A model generated the notes under the pieces. It had not been told where the DNA came from, did no database searches, and was given only the letters and a program-made list of their open reading frames with translations. Of a stretch of DNA of 6,357 nucleotides, positions 1 through 6,285 are shown piece by piece. Numbering within the stretch: position 1 is the stretch's first letter; the number at the start of each line of letters is the position of its first letter. Source of the DNA: Candidatus Aerophobota bacterium (GTDB taxonomy: Bacteria; Aerophobota; Aerophobia; Aerophobales; JAGHCO01); assembly GCA_021160405.1 (NCBI GenBank), contig JAGHCO010000011.1, forward strand, positions 1 through 6,357. Direction: 5' to 3'. The position numbers and the translations under genes were made by a program.

Positions 1-732
1 ATCCAAAAGAATATTTTAAATTTGCAAGAATATAATGTTGATTGTGTTGGAGGAATTATGATAACTCTTCCAGCAAATAAAACTTTACTTGCTCAATCTA
101 TAGCTTTAGCGTTATCTCATCCATTTGGGGTCGGAAATTCCTATTTTAGAATAGGTTCAAAAGAGCCAAGACTTGTGGACACGGTTCCATTTGGATGTTA
201 TAGAAGAGAAGTCTTTAAGAAAATTGGACGGTTTGATGAGGAGCTGGTTAGAAATCAAGATGATGAGTTTAATTTCAGGTTGATTAAAAACGGCGGCAAA
301 ATATTGCTTGTTCCAAAAATTGTTTCCTATTACTATGCAAGAGGTAAACTTTCCCAACTTTTTAGACAGTATTTTCAGTATGGTTACTTTAAGGTAAGGG
401 TTGCTCAAAAAATAGGTGCTATTCTAACTTGGCGTCAACTTATCCCAGCTATCTTTGTTGGTTCTTTGATATTTACAGGTGTAGTATCTTTTTTCAGTAA
501 ATTATTTTTATGGCTATTTCTTTTGGTAGCTATTTCTTATTTTTTTGCTAACTTTGGATTCTCGCTGAGCATTGCCGTAAAAAGGGGAATAAGATTTTTC
601 CCATCCCTTGTGGTTGCTTTTGCTACCCTCCACTTTAGCTACGGATTTGGCTATTTAAAGGGTATCTGGGATTTTATGATTTGTAAAAAACATTTAAAGA
701 AAAAAATAAAAGATGTGCCACTGACAAGATGA
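1..732 (+). CDS. Family 2 glycosyltransferase, membrane-associated, 5'-truncated
   Basis: This is the C-terminal 243 residues of a GT-A fold glycosyltransferase, probably of the ExoA-like (succinoglycan-type) group. The frame is open from base 1, so the real start and the nucleotide-sugar-binding half lie to the left. The TTG at 22 is only an internal codon. Visible signatures are HPFGVGNSYFRIG, then VDTVPFGCYRREVFKKIG followed by FDEELVRNQDDEFNFRL (fragment residues about 78-93), where the QDDE acidic cluster is the usual place of the catalytic base. After it come an amphipathic stretch with aromatic residues (SQLFRQYFQYGYFKVRV) and hydrophobic segments at about residues 148-182 and 198-213, ending in a lysine-rich cytoplasmic tail. 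The family transfers a sugar from a nucleotide donor to a lipid-linked acceptor at the inner membrane face. Its position ahead of the phosphoglycosyl transferase and sugar-modifying genes fits chain extension. Donor and linkage cannot be read from the fragment. Family assignment is firm, the ExoA-like subgroup moderately so. Confidence 0.9.
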   Translation: MQKNILNLQEYNVDCVGGIMITLPANKTLLAQSIALALSHPFGVGNSYFRIGSKEPRLVDTVPFGCYRREVFKKIGRFDEELVRNQDDEFNFRLIKNGGKILLVPKIVSYYYARGKLSQLFRQYFQYGYFKVRVAQKIGAILTWRQLIPAIFVGSLIFTGVVSFFSKLFLWLFLLVAISYFFANFGFSLSIAVKRGIRFFPSLVVAFATLHFSYGFGYLKGIWDFMICKKHLKKKIKDVPLTR

Positions 733-845
733 GAAAATGGGAGGCTGAATGCTCCCCTATTCAAAGAAGAGAGCTTCAATGAATTACTAAATCTGGGTTA
801 TAGCTGTTAAGTGATTTGAGAAAAGTTAGAAAGGGGTTTTAAGTT
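733..845. other. Intergenic gap between the glycosyltransferase and the phosphoglycosyl transferase
   Basis: No gene was recognised in this gap. It holds a weak inverted repeat, GGGAG at 739-743 and CTCCC at 752-756 with an eight-base loop. The repeat has no following T-run, so an intrinsic terminator is not supported. The glycosyltransferase frame stays open for 25 codons after its TGA, up to TAA 808-810. The ribosome site AAGGGG (831-836) of the next gene closes the gap. Confidence 0.4.
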
Positions 846-1499
846 ATGTGTATAAAGCGAATTTTTGATATACTTGTTTCATTTATAAGTCTTGTGCTTC
901 TTTCGCCAATATTAATAATCGTAGCTATTATCATCAAGCTGGGCTCTAAAGGGCCCGTTCTTTATAAGCAGCTTAGGGTGGGGTTAAATGGAAGGCTCTT
1001 TTACATCTATAAATTCCGAACAATGCAAGTCAATGCTGATAAAAAAGGTTTACTGATAACTGGTGCTGATGACCCACGATTGACAAGAGTGGGTAGTTTT
1101 TTAAGAAAAATTAAAATTGATGAGATGCCACAACTCTTTAACGTCCTAAAAGGAGAGATGAGCATCGTAGGACCTCGGCCTGAAGTCTTAGAGTATGTTA
1201 AGCTCTATACAAATGAGCAGAAAAGAGTGCTAACAGTTAAACCAGGGATGACTGATCCGGCTACTGTTTATTTTAGAAATGAAGAAAAATTACTTGCTAA
1301 AGCAAATGACAGGGAAAGTTTTTACATCAAGGAGATAATGCCTGTAAAGTTGAGGCTTTATCTGCAATATATTGATAATATGTCACTTACTTACGATATT
1401 AAGCTTATTTTTTTAGAGTTTTTTGCTATAATATTGCCTGAGGTAGTTTTCTCAAGGATTTTTATAAATGAAGATAGTGAGGTAAATAAGGAGAGATAA
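846..1499 (+). CDS. PglC-like monotopic phosphoglycosyl transferase (bacterial sugar transferase family)
   Basis: This 217-residue protein is predicted to transfer a sugar-1-phosphate from a UDP-sugar to undecaprenyl phosphate, the committed first step of lipid-linked glycan assembly on the cytoplasmic face. It has the short form, with no CoA-binding or multi-helix N-terminal extension as in WcaJ/WbaP. Features in order: basic KRIFD start, a hydrophobic re-entrant helix (about residues 9-31) with Ser20-Pro21 where PglC-type enzymes have the helix-breaking Ser-Pro, YKQLRVG, YKFRTM (55-60), the catalytic Asp92-Glu93 in KIDEMPQL, SIVGPRPE (106-113), and PGMTDPATVYFRNEE (133-147). The Asp-Glu dyad is the known nucleophile/assisting pair of this family. 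The PGMTDPA segment differs from the PGITGWAQ version in many relatives, so the sugar specificity may differ. Start is ATG 846, with AAGGGG at 831-836 nine bases upstream. The next gene begins three bases after the stop, so the two are almost certainly co-transcribed. From context the substrate is probably a 2,4-diamino-trideoxyhexose or other UDP-HexNAc derivative. This is inference. Confidence 0.95.
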   Translation: MCIKRIFDILVSFISLVLLSPILIIVAIIIKLGSKGPVLYKQLRVGLNGRLFYIYKFRTMQVNADKKGLLITGADDPRLTRVGSFLRKIKIDEMPQLFNVLKGEMSIVGPRPEVLEYVKLYTNEQKRVLTVKPGMTDPATVYFRNEEKLLAKANDRESFYIKEIMPVKLRLYLQYIDNMSLTYDIKLIFLEFFAIILPEVVFSRIFINEDSEVNKER

Positions 1500-1502
1500 A
1501 GT

Positions 1503-2696
1503 ATGAAAAATGAAGTGGATAAAGGTGATAAGCCTATCCGAGAGAATTTTCTACCTTTTTCTCAACCTTTAATTGAAAAAGAAGAAATAAATGAAATTAT
1601 TGATACTTTAACATCCGGATGGCTTACCACAGGACCTAAGGTAAAAAGATTTGAAGAAGAGTTCGCTGAATATATAGGAAGCAAGTATGCTATAGCAATT
1701 AACTCCTGCACTGGGGGGTTGCATTTAGCCTTGATAGCAGGGGGAATTGGCAAAGGTGATGAGGTCATTACTACTCCCTTTACTTTTTGTGCTACTATCA
1801 ATGTAATTCTTCATACAGGGGCAAAACCTGTCTTTGTTGATATTAAGCCTGATACATTTAATATTGATACTGAAAGAATTGAACAGGCAATTACCCCTAA
1901 AACTAAGGTAATAGTGCCTGTGCATTATGCAGGTCAACCTTGTGATATGGATGAGGTTATGGCAATAGCTAAGAGATATAACCTCTTAGTGATAGAAGAT
2001 GCTGCTCATAGCATTGCTTCTGAATATAAGGGAAAGAAGGTTGGTGCTATTGGGGACATTACCTGTTTTAGCTTCTATGCTACTAAGAATTTAGTAACCG
2101 GTGAGGGAGGAATGGCCACAACTGATGATGGGGAATTAGCTAAAAAGATTAGGATTCTGAGCCTTCATGGGATGAGCAGGGATGCCTGGAAGCGATATTC
2201 AGCTACAGGTTCCTGGTATTATGAGGTAATATACCCAGGGTATAAATACAACATGACAGACATTCAAGCCTCGTTAGGATTACATCAGCTAAGGAAGCTA
2301 ACAAGGCTTCAAAAAAGAAGAGAGGAAATTGCAAAAGTTTATAATGAGGCCTTTGCCAATTTGGATGCTATCGAGGTTCCCTTTGTTAAACCTAATATTA
2401 AGCATGCCTGGCATCTCTATGTAATTAAAGTTGTCCTTGAAAAGCTCAACATTGGTCGGAACCAATTTATTGAGGCTTTAAGGAAAGAGAATATTGGAAC
2501 GAGCGTTCACTTTATCCCTGTGCACCTGCATCCTTATTATCGCAACACTTATGGATTCAAAAGAGGAGATTTCCCAAATGCAGAGTATATCTACGACCGA
2601 GTTATTTCCCTGCCGTTGTATCCCAGGATGAACGATAAAGATACTAAAGATGTCATTGAGGCAGTTAAAAAAATTGTAAAACATTATCGAAAATAA
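1503..2696 (+). CDS. DegT/DnrJ/EryC1/StrS-family PLP-dependent nucleotide-sugar aminotransferase
   Basis: This 397-residue enzyme has the full length usual for the family (about 370-400). It should transfer an amino group, normally from glutamate, to a keto sugar nucleotide. Visible signatures: SGWLTTGPKVKRFEEEFA near the N-terminus (residues 38-55), the cofactor-phosphate region NSCTGGLHLAL (67-77), the pyridine-nitrogen aspartate Asp166 in VIEDAAHS, the Schiff-base lysine Lys195 in SFYATKN, then GEGGM, and YKYNMTDIQASLG (248-259). The C-terminal domain carries HAWHLYVI and SVHFIPVHLHPYY, typical substrate-facing segments. Start is ATG 1503, supported by AAGGAG at 1488-1493 with a nine-base spacer, overlapping the end of the preceding gene. 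It sits between the phosphoglycosyl transferase and a 4,6-dehydratase. The likely substrate is therefore UDP-2-acetamido-2,6-dideoxy-4-ketohexose, giving a 4-amino sugar as in PglE-type enzymes. ArnB-, PseC- or perosamine-synthase-like specificity cannot be excluded from sequence alone. Confidence 0.95.
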   Translation: MKNEVDKGDKPIRENFLPFSQPLIEKEEINEIIDTLTSGWLTTGPKVKRFEEEFAEYIGSKYAIAINSCTGGLHLALIAGGIGKGDEVITTPFTFCATINVILHTGAKPVFVDIKPDTFNIDTERIEQAITPKTKVIVPVHYAGQPCDMDEVMAIAKRYNLLVIEDAAHSIASEYKGKKVGAIGDITCFSFYATKNLVTGEGGMATTDDGELAKKIRILSLHGMSRDAWKRYSATGSWYYEVIYPGYKYNMTDIQASLGLHQLRKLTRLQKRREEIAKVYNEAFANLDAIEVPFVKPNIKHAWHLYVIKVVLEKLNIGRNQFIEALRKENIGTSVHFIPVHLHPYYRNTYGFKRGDFPNAEYIYDRVISLPLYPRMNDKDTKDVIEAVKKIVKHYRK

Positions 2697-2708
2697 AGGA
2701 AAATTTTC

Positions 2709-2736
2709 TTGATTTTTTTTGTAAAAGTGTTATATT
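2709..2736 (+). promoter_or_regulatory. Candidate sigma-70-type extended -10 promoter for the dehydratase gene
   Basis: TTGATT (2709-2714) and TATATT (2731-2736) are separated by 16 bases, and a TG dinucleotide at 2728-2729 gives an extended -10 (TGT-TATATT). Transcription would begin about 25 bases before the ATG at 2769. The site lies in the 72-base gap after the aminotransferase, the only sizeable gap within the sugar-synthesis module. It could give the dehydratase its own expression. AT-rich DNA produces such matches by chance. Confidence 0.45.
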
Positions 2737-2768
2737 AAATAAACTGGGATAAAAGGCAAGTAAAACAA

Positions 2769-4652
2769 ATGAATCTTAAGAGCATCTTTGCTAACTGGAA
2801 GAGGAATATAGTAATTTTAGTTGATGTTGCTTGTATTATTTTTACCTTTTACCTTGCCTTTTACCTCCGCTTTATGGATGAGGCATCTCTCTTTCTCAAG
2901 CATCTTCCTCTCTTTTATCAAGGCCTACCAATAGTTACTATCTCCTATATTGTAAGCTTTTTTTTCTTTGGTCTTTATCGGGGTCTGTATCGCTATACCA
3001 GTGTAAATGATTTATTGAGGCTGTTTAAAGCAGTAATAGGCGGAGTTTTTTTAAGCATTACAGGAATAATCTTTGTTTTTGACCTGCGAGGTTTCCCTCG
3101 CTCAATTTTTATCCTCCATCCTCTCTTGTTATTTGTCTTTGCAGGAGCCATTAGATTATCCATAAGGATATTCAGCGAAGGATTACCCATCAGAGATTCT
3201 ATTAAATCTGAAGGATTTAAGCGGGTCCTTCTGGTAGGAGCAGGAGATACGGGAGAAATAATATTAAGAGAAATCAAAAGACATCCAAAGAATGGCTATA
3301 GAGTAGTGGGATTTGTTGATGACAATTTAAACAAGATAGGTAGGTATATCCATGGAGTTAAAGTATTAGGTTCTATTGATGAGATTCCCCAAATAGCAAA
3401 GGAAAAGAGCATTGATGAGATTATAATAGCAGTTCCCTCGGCCACCAGAGGACAAATGCGAAGGATTATTCAGATGTGTAGTAAAACTCATCTTCTCTCT
3501 CGCACCACCCCTTCCCTTTCCGATATAATTGATGGTCAAATTTCCTTTAATCAAATCAGAAATGTTGAAGTAAAAGATCTCTTATCAAGAGAGGTAGTGA
3601 AACTTGATTTAAGCAGAATCTCAAATTATATCTCTGGTAAAAGAGTATTGATTACAGGGGCGGGGGGCTCTATAGGTTCAGAAATTTGCCGTCAGTTAAC
3701 CCGGTTTAACCCAGATCTTTTGATTTTTCTTGCCAGAGGAGAATTTAGTCTTTACAAAATTATTCAGGAGTTCAGAGAAAAATATCCTTTAATAAAGATA
3801 GACCCGGTTGTCGCCAACATAAGGGATAGAGAAAGAGTGCGGGCAGTTTTAAACAAATATAAACCTCAGGTTATATTCCATACAGCAGCTCATAAATATG
3901 TTCCCCTGATGGAAACTAATCCCTGCGAGGCTATTAAAAATAATGTTACAGGCACTCGGATTGTTATGGAGGCAGCTAAGGAATTTGGCGTGGAGCATTT
4001 TGTGCTCATCTCCACTGATAAGGCGGTAAATCCCACAAGCTTTATGGGGGCATCTAAAAGAATAAGTGAGCTACTTTTACAAGCTATAGCTAAGAAGAGT
4101 AAGTTTACCAAATTCTCTGCAGTAAGATTTGGCAACGTCTTAGAAAGTAGAGGCAGTGTAATACCTTTATTTAAAGAACAGATTAAAAAGGGTGGACCAA
4201 TTACAGTAACTCATCCAGAGATAACCCGCTACTTTATGACCCTATCTGAAGCAGCTCAATTAGTCATTCAAGCAGGAGCTATAGGTAAAGGAGGAGAGAT
4301 TCTTGTCCTGGATATGGGAGAGCAGGTAAAAATAATTGACCTTGCCCGAGATCTAATAAAATTATCGGGATTTAAACCTGACGTTGATATTAAGATAAAG
4401 ATAATTGGACTTCGCCCAGGGGAAAAGTTACATGAAGAGCTTGTGGGAAAAAATGAAGAAGTTCAACTTACAAGCTATGAAAAGATTATGAGTATTAAAT
4501 CCAATGAGGTAAATGTGGAAGAATTAAGTAAAAGAATAAAAGAATTAGAAGAATTAGCCGCAAGTGAGGATGTGGAAGGAGTAAGAAAAAAGATTAAAGA
4601 GATTGTACCAGAATTCCAAAATGGTCTAATATCCTCAGTTCGTATTTCTTAG
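2769..4652 (+). CDS. Membrane-anchored UDP-sugar 4,6-dehydratase, PglF/WbpM/CapD type
   Basis: This 627-residue protein has the two-part build and length of the PglF/WbpM class. It has four N-terminal hydrophobic segments (about residues 13-34, 52-70, 86-105, 113-132), then a first Rossmann region with VLLVGAGDTG (153-162), and then the catalytic short-chain dehydrogenase domain starting VLITGAGGSIGSEICRQL (293-310). Other signatures are HTAAHKYVPLME (371-382), ISTDKAVNP (414-422), MGASKR (426-431), FGNVLESRGSVIP (454-466), TRYFMT (486-491) and GLRPGEKLHEEL (547-558). The family converts UDP-GlcNAc to the 4-keto-6-deoxy sugar at the membrane with tightly bound NAD(P). The usual YxxxK motif is MxxxK (Met426, Lys430), as in WbpM-like dehydratases, with Thr416-Asp417-Lys418 supplying likely acid/base groups. 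The cofactor strand reads LARGEFSLYKI rather than the more acidic version of many relatives. The start is ATG 2769 with only a weak AAGG at 2753-2756. A 72-base gap with a candidate promoter separates it from the aminotransferase. It probably supplies that enzyme's substrate. The exact sugar stereochemistry is inferred. Confidence 0.95.
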   Translation: MNLKSIFANWKRNIVILVDVACIIFTFYLAFYLRFMDEASLFLKHLPLFYQGLPIVTISYIVSFFFFGLYRGLYRYTSVNDLLRLFKAVIGGVFLSITGIIFVFDLRGFPRSIFILHPLLLFVFAGAIRLSIRIFSEGLPIRDSIKSEGFKRVLLVGAGDTGEIILREIKRHPKNGYRVVGFVDDNLNKIGRYIHGVKVLGSIDEIPQIAKEKSIDEIIIAVPSATRGQMRRIIQMCSKTHLLSRTTPSLSDIIDGQISFNQIRNVEVKDLLSREVVKLDLSRISNYISGKRVLITGAGGSIGSEICRQLTRFNPDLLIFLARGEFSLYKIIQEFREKYPLIKIDPVVANIRDRERVRAVLNKYKPQVIFHTAAHKYVPLMETNPCEAIKNNVTGTRIVMEAAKEFGVEHFVLISTDKAVNPTSFMGASKRISELLLQAIAKKSKFTKFSAVRFGNVLESRGSVIPLFKEQIKKGGPITVTHPEITRYFMTLSEAAQLVIQAGAIGKGGEILVLDMGEQVKIIDLARDLIKLSGFKPDVDIKIKIIGLRPGEKLHEELVGKNEEVQLTSYEKIMSIKSNEVNVEELSKRIKELEELAASEDVEGVRKKIKEIVPEFQNGLISSVRIS

Positions 4653-4721
4653 CCAAAATCAAATATTTAAGGCAAAAGGAGCCTACTAAGATTTATTCTT
4701 ATCATTATCCTCATTCTTTCC

Positions 4722-4891
4722 TCAACTCCACCACTCCATCCCAAAGACAGCAATAATCCCTATTAGTAAACCTAACACCCTACTTTTACGTTAGTAAGAA
4801 ATATCCCCAGAATGATACCCTTTCGCTTAGATAATACTTCGAAGTAATCTCTTAGATCTGTTTCTTCAAATTCAGGTTGCTCCTTTGCCAT
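4722..4891 (-). pseudogene. Truncated Wzz-like chain-length determinant remnant
   Basis: On the minus strand an ATG at 4891 begins a 39-codon ORF ending at TAG 4774-4772. Its protein carries DLRDYFEVLSKRKGIILG (residues 13-30), which matches the conserved start of Wzz/polysaccharide co-polymerases: an acidic leader, D-L-R-x-Y, a basic K-R-K, and then the first membrane helix. The ribosome site is unusually strong: AAGGAGGAGG at 4904-4895, with the first AAGGAGG six bases from the ATG. The start lies inside the end of the wzy-like gene, overlapping by 20 bases, which suggests translational coupling. The helix breaks off after about six hydrophobic residues. In another frame (about 4790-4722) a short hydrophobic run, RVLGLLIGIIAVFGMEWW, ends at TGA. 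It could be the protein's C-terminal helix after an internal deletion, or unrelated debris. Intact family members have roughly 300 or more residues, so chain-length control cannot be provided by this copy. The N-terminal identification is fairly strong; the downstream remnant is tentative. Confidence 0.62.
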
Positions 4892-6059
4892 TTTCCTCCT
4901 CCTTGCAATTAGTCATTTTCTCTCGTGAATAAATTCCAAGAGCCATCCCTGTTAAACTCCAGAATAAAAGACCAATTTGAAAATTGTCCATCACTGTTTC
5001 TACCATACCAAATATTAGTATGCCTACAATAGAAAGGGCAAAACCTAAAGATAAGTTATTTAAAGGATACCTTGCCCTTCTATACAGTTTTATCATATAC
5101 ACTGCAGGTATACCTGTGCTAAAAAACAAAAGAAGCCCTCCAATAAACCCTATCTCATCCAGATAGTTAAGAAAGAAATTATGAGCATGGGACCATAAAA
5201 CATTGGGACAGTAAGAGGAAGCTACCTTACAGTAAGAGGCAAGACCTATCCCTAATAAAGGGTGGTCTTTTAATAAGGGAATGCATACATTTTTCCAGGT
5301 ATATATCCTGATCCCAGGCCTGCTATATTTTTTAATTAGTGCAAGAAAGATTACAGTAAGATGACTATGGAATACGAGAAAAACCAACCCTCCAACTACC
5401 AGCAATATTAACCCTGCTTTCCAGTTTTTAATTAAAAGGTAGATAACTATTACTATTCCAACAGCTCCCATTCCCCCTAAGGAACCAGTAAGCACAAGAC
5501 AGACCAGCCCCAAGAAAAGAAGAAAGAGAAGAAAGAGTTGCCTTTTCTCATTTATCCTCTTCCAGGAAATAGAGGTTAAGATGAGAGGAAGGGTTAAGAT
5601 TAGAAAATCAGCAAATTTGTTCTGATTACCAAGTAAAGAAGTAATCCCCCCTCTGGTGGAAAGACGTAGATGAGAGATAGATTTATGGAAGGAAACATTT
5701 AAGTTTAATAAATACTGGATGATTCCAAATCCACATAAGAAAAATAAAGAGAGGAAAATTAAATTAAGGAAATATTTTTCTCCATTTCTCTTTGTCGCAT
5801 CTCGCATAAGAAAATGAACTATTAGATAAAAACAAAACAGGGGGAAAGCTGTAAGAGAGTGAATTCTATAAGGAGATAACAGAGCGGAAACTAAAATAGC
5901 TATAAATAAAGATAAAAGAATAAGGTCAAAGAGCAAAAAATCAGTATGGAGAAATTTTTTAAGATTAAGCTCCTTGATTTTCTTTGCTATACAGACAAGC
6001 AAAGTAAAGTAAGAGAGGGGGGGAAAAAGAGGCAAAAATAAAAGAAATATTCCCAACAT
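4872..6059 (-). CDS. Polytopic O-antigen polymerase/ligase family protein (Wzy/WaaL-like, Wzy_C domain)
   Basis: This 395-residue, very hydrophobic protein has about ten to twelve predicted membrane helices. A large soluble loop lies at about residues 241-300. Family marks are LGNQNKFADF (143-152), the LTGSLGGMGAVG segment (190-201), RPGIRIYTWKN (247-257), PLLKDHPLLGIGLASY (261-276) and WSHAHNFFLNYLDEIGFIGG (289-308). Arg251 and His293 lie where WaaL/Wzy proteins carry the loop arginine and histidine needed for activity. Such proteins act at the periplasmic face, either polymerising undecaprenyl-linked repeat units or transferring the glycan to lipid A-core or another acceptor. Sequence alone does not separate these roles. 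Coupling to a wzz-like start immediately downstream favours polymerase. It runs opposite to the sugar-synthesis genes and converges on them. ATG 6059 is the only reasonable start: the in-frame stop TAA lies just five codons upstream, and the first internal Met is residue 85. No Shine-Dalgarno sequence lies at normal distance. The Arg often seen after Ser in the TGS-x-G motif is Leu194 here. Confidence 0.9.
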   Translation of the reverse strand: MLGIFLLFLPLFPPLSYFTLLVCIAKKIKELNLKKFLHTDFLLFDLILLSLFIAILVSALLSPYRIHSLTAFPLFCFYLIVHFLMRDATKRNGEKYFLNLIFLSLFFLCGFGIIQYLLNLNVSFHKSISHLRLSTRGGITSLLGNQNKFADFLILTLPLILTSISWKRINEKRQLFLLFLLFLGLVCLVLTGSLGGMGAVGIVIVIYLLIKNWKAGLILLVVGGLVFLVFHSHLTVIFLALIKKYSRPGIRIYTWKNVCIPLLKDHPLLGIGLASYCKVASSYCPNVLWSHAHNFFLNYLDEIGFIGGLLLFFSTGIPAVYMIKLYRRARYPLNNLSLGFALSIVGILIFGMVETVMDNFQIGLLFWSLTGMALGIYSREKMTNCKEEENGKGAT

Positions 6060-6070
6060 TTTATTTTTTG

Positions 6071-6104
6071 ATTATATTTTTACCTGAGTTAAAGATTTTG
6101 TCAA
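6071..6104 (-). promoter_or_regulatory. Candidate leftward promoter of the wzy-like gene
   Basis: Read on the minus strand, a perfect -35 TTGACA occupies 6104-6099. A perfect TATAAT lies at 6076-6071, but the spacer is 22 bases, longer than usual. A poorer hexamer, TAAAAA (6082-6077), lies at a 16-base spacing. Either choice puts the start of transcription only about 5-12 bases before the ATG at 6059. The position directly upstream of the gene supports it; the spacing lowers confidence. Confidence 0.45.
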
Positions 6105-6127
6105 CTAACCTTAAATTGTTACTATTT

Positions 6128-6153
6128 AGCCACCAAGACACAAAGACATCAAG
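6128..6153 (-). repeat. Repeat unit A (AGCCAC-CAAGACACAAAG type), left inverted arm
   Basis: AGCCACCAAGACACAAAG with a trailing GACATCAAG has a near A/C/G-only composition. It is the reverse-complement counterpart of the unit at 6257-6285. I know similar CCACCAAGNCACAAAG strings as dispersed repeats in assorted environmental bacterial genomes, from general familiarity and not from a search. Confidence 0.5.
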
Positions 6154-6180
6154 TAAATCCGGTCTTAAAATTTTTAACGT

Positions 6181-6202
6181 CCTCTGTATCTTCAGTGGTT
6201 AA
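6181..6202 (+). repeat. Repeat unit B, degenerate middle copy
   Basis: CCTCTGTATCTTCAGTGGTT has the pattern C-T-C-T-G-T-x-T-C-T-T-x-x-G-T-G-G seen, with changes and an insertion, in the right-hand unit. Both are preceded at similar distances by a GGTNTTAAAATT segment. This suggests a tandem duplication that has since decayed. Confidence 0.4.
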
Positions 6203-6256
6203 TTTTTTTAGCAATGAATTCTTTTCTTTCCGATAGAGGTTTTAAAATTCATATCA

Positions 6257-6285
6257 CTCCTTTGTGCCTTGGTAACTTAGTGGCT
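6257..6285 (+). repeat. Repeat unit C, right inverted arm
   Basis: The stretch starts CTCCTTTGTGCCTTGG and ends AGTGGCT. Its reverse complement matches unit A (AGCCAC, then CAAGGCACAAAG) apart from a seven-base insertion, TAAGTTA in that orientation, between the two blocks. With unit A it makes the inverted arms of the 6108-6303 structure. Confidence 0.5.

Noticed and set aside
739..756. Hairpin GGGAG / CTCCC after the glycosyltransferase
   Set aside because: The stem is only five base pairs with an eight-base loop and no downstream T-run, too weak to call an intrinsic terminator.
729..782. 17-codon ORF overlapping the glycosyltransferase stop (ATGA)
   Set aside because: It has no ribosome binding site, no recognisable sequence, and is very short. 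The overlap is a common accident.
2993..3277. 94-codon minus-strand ORF inside the dehydratase gene
   Set aside because: It is a shadow frame of the strongly supported dehydratase, with low-complexity basic composition and no motif.
4835..4846. Perfect 12-bp palindrome TACTTCGAAGTA
   Set aside because: It falls in the coding part of the wzz remnant (codons for DYFEVL) and not near a promoter. A chance operator-like match is the simpler reading.
4984..5166. 60-codon plus-strand ORF inside the wzy-like gene
   Set aside because: It is antisense to a clear membrane protein, has no family resemblance, and has no supporting start signal.
6128..6285. CRISPR array suggested by the repeated CAAGNCACAAAG-type units
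   Set aside because: There are only three diverged copies in mixed orientation and unequal spacing, with no constant repeat length or spacers and no cas genes in view.
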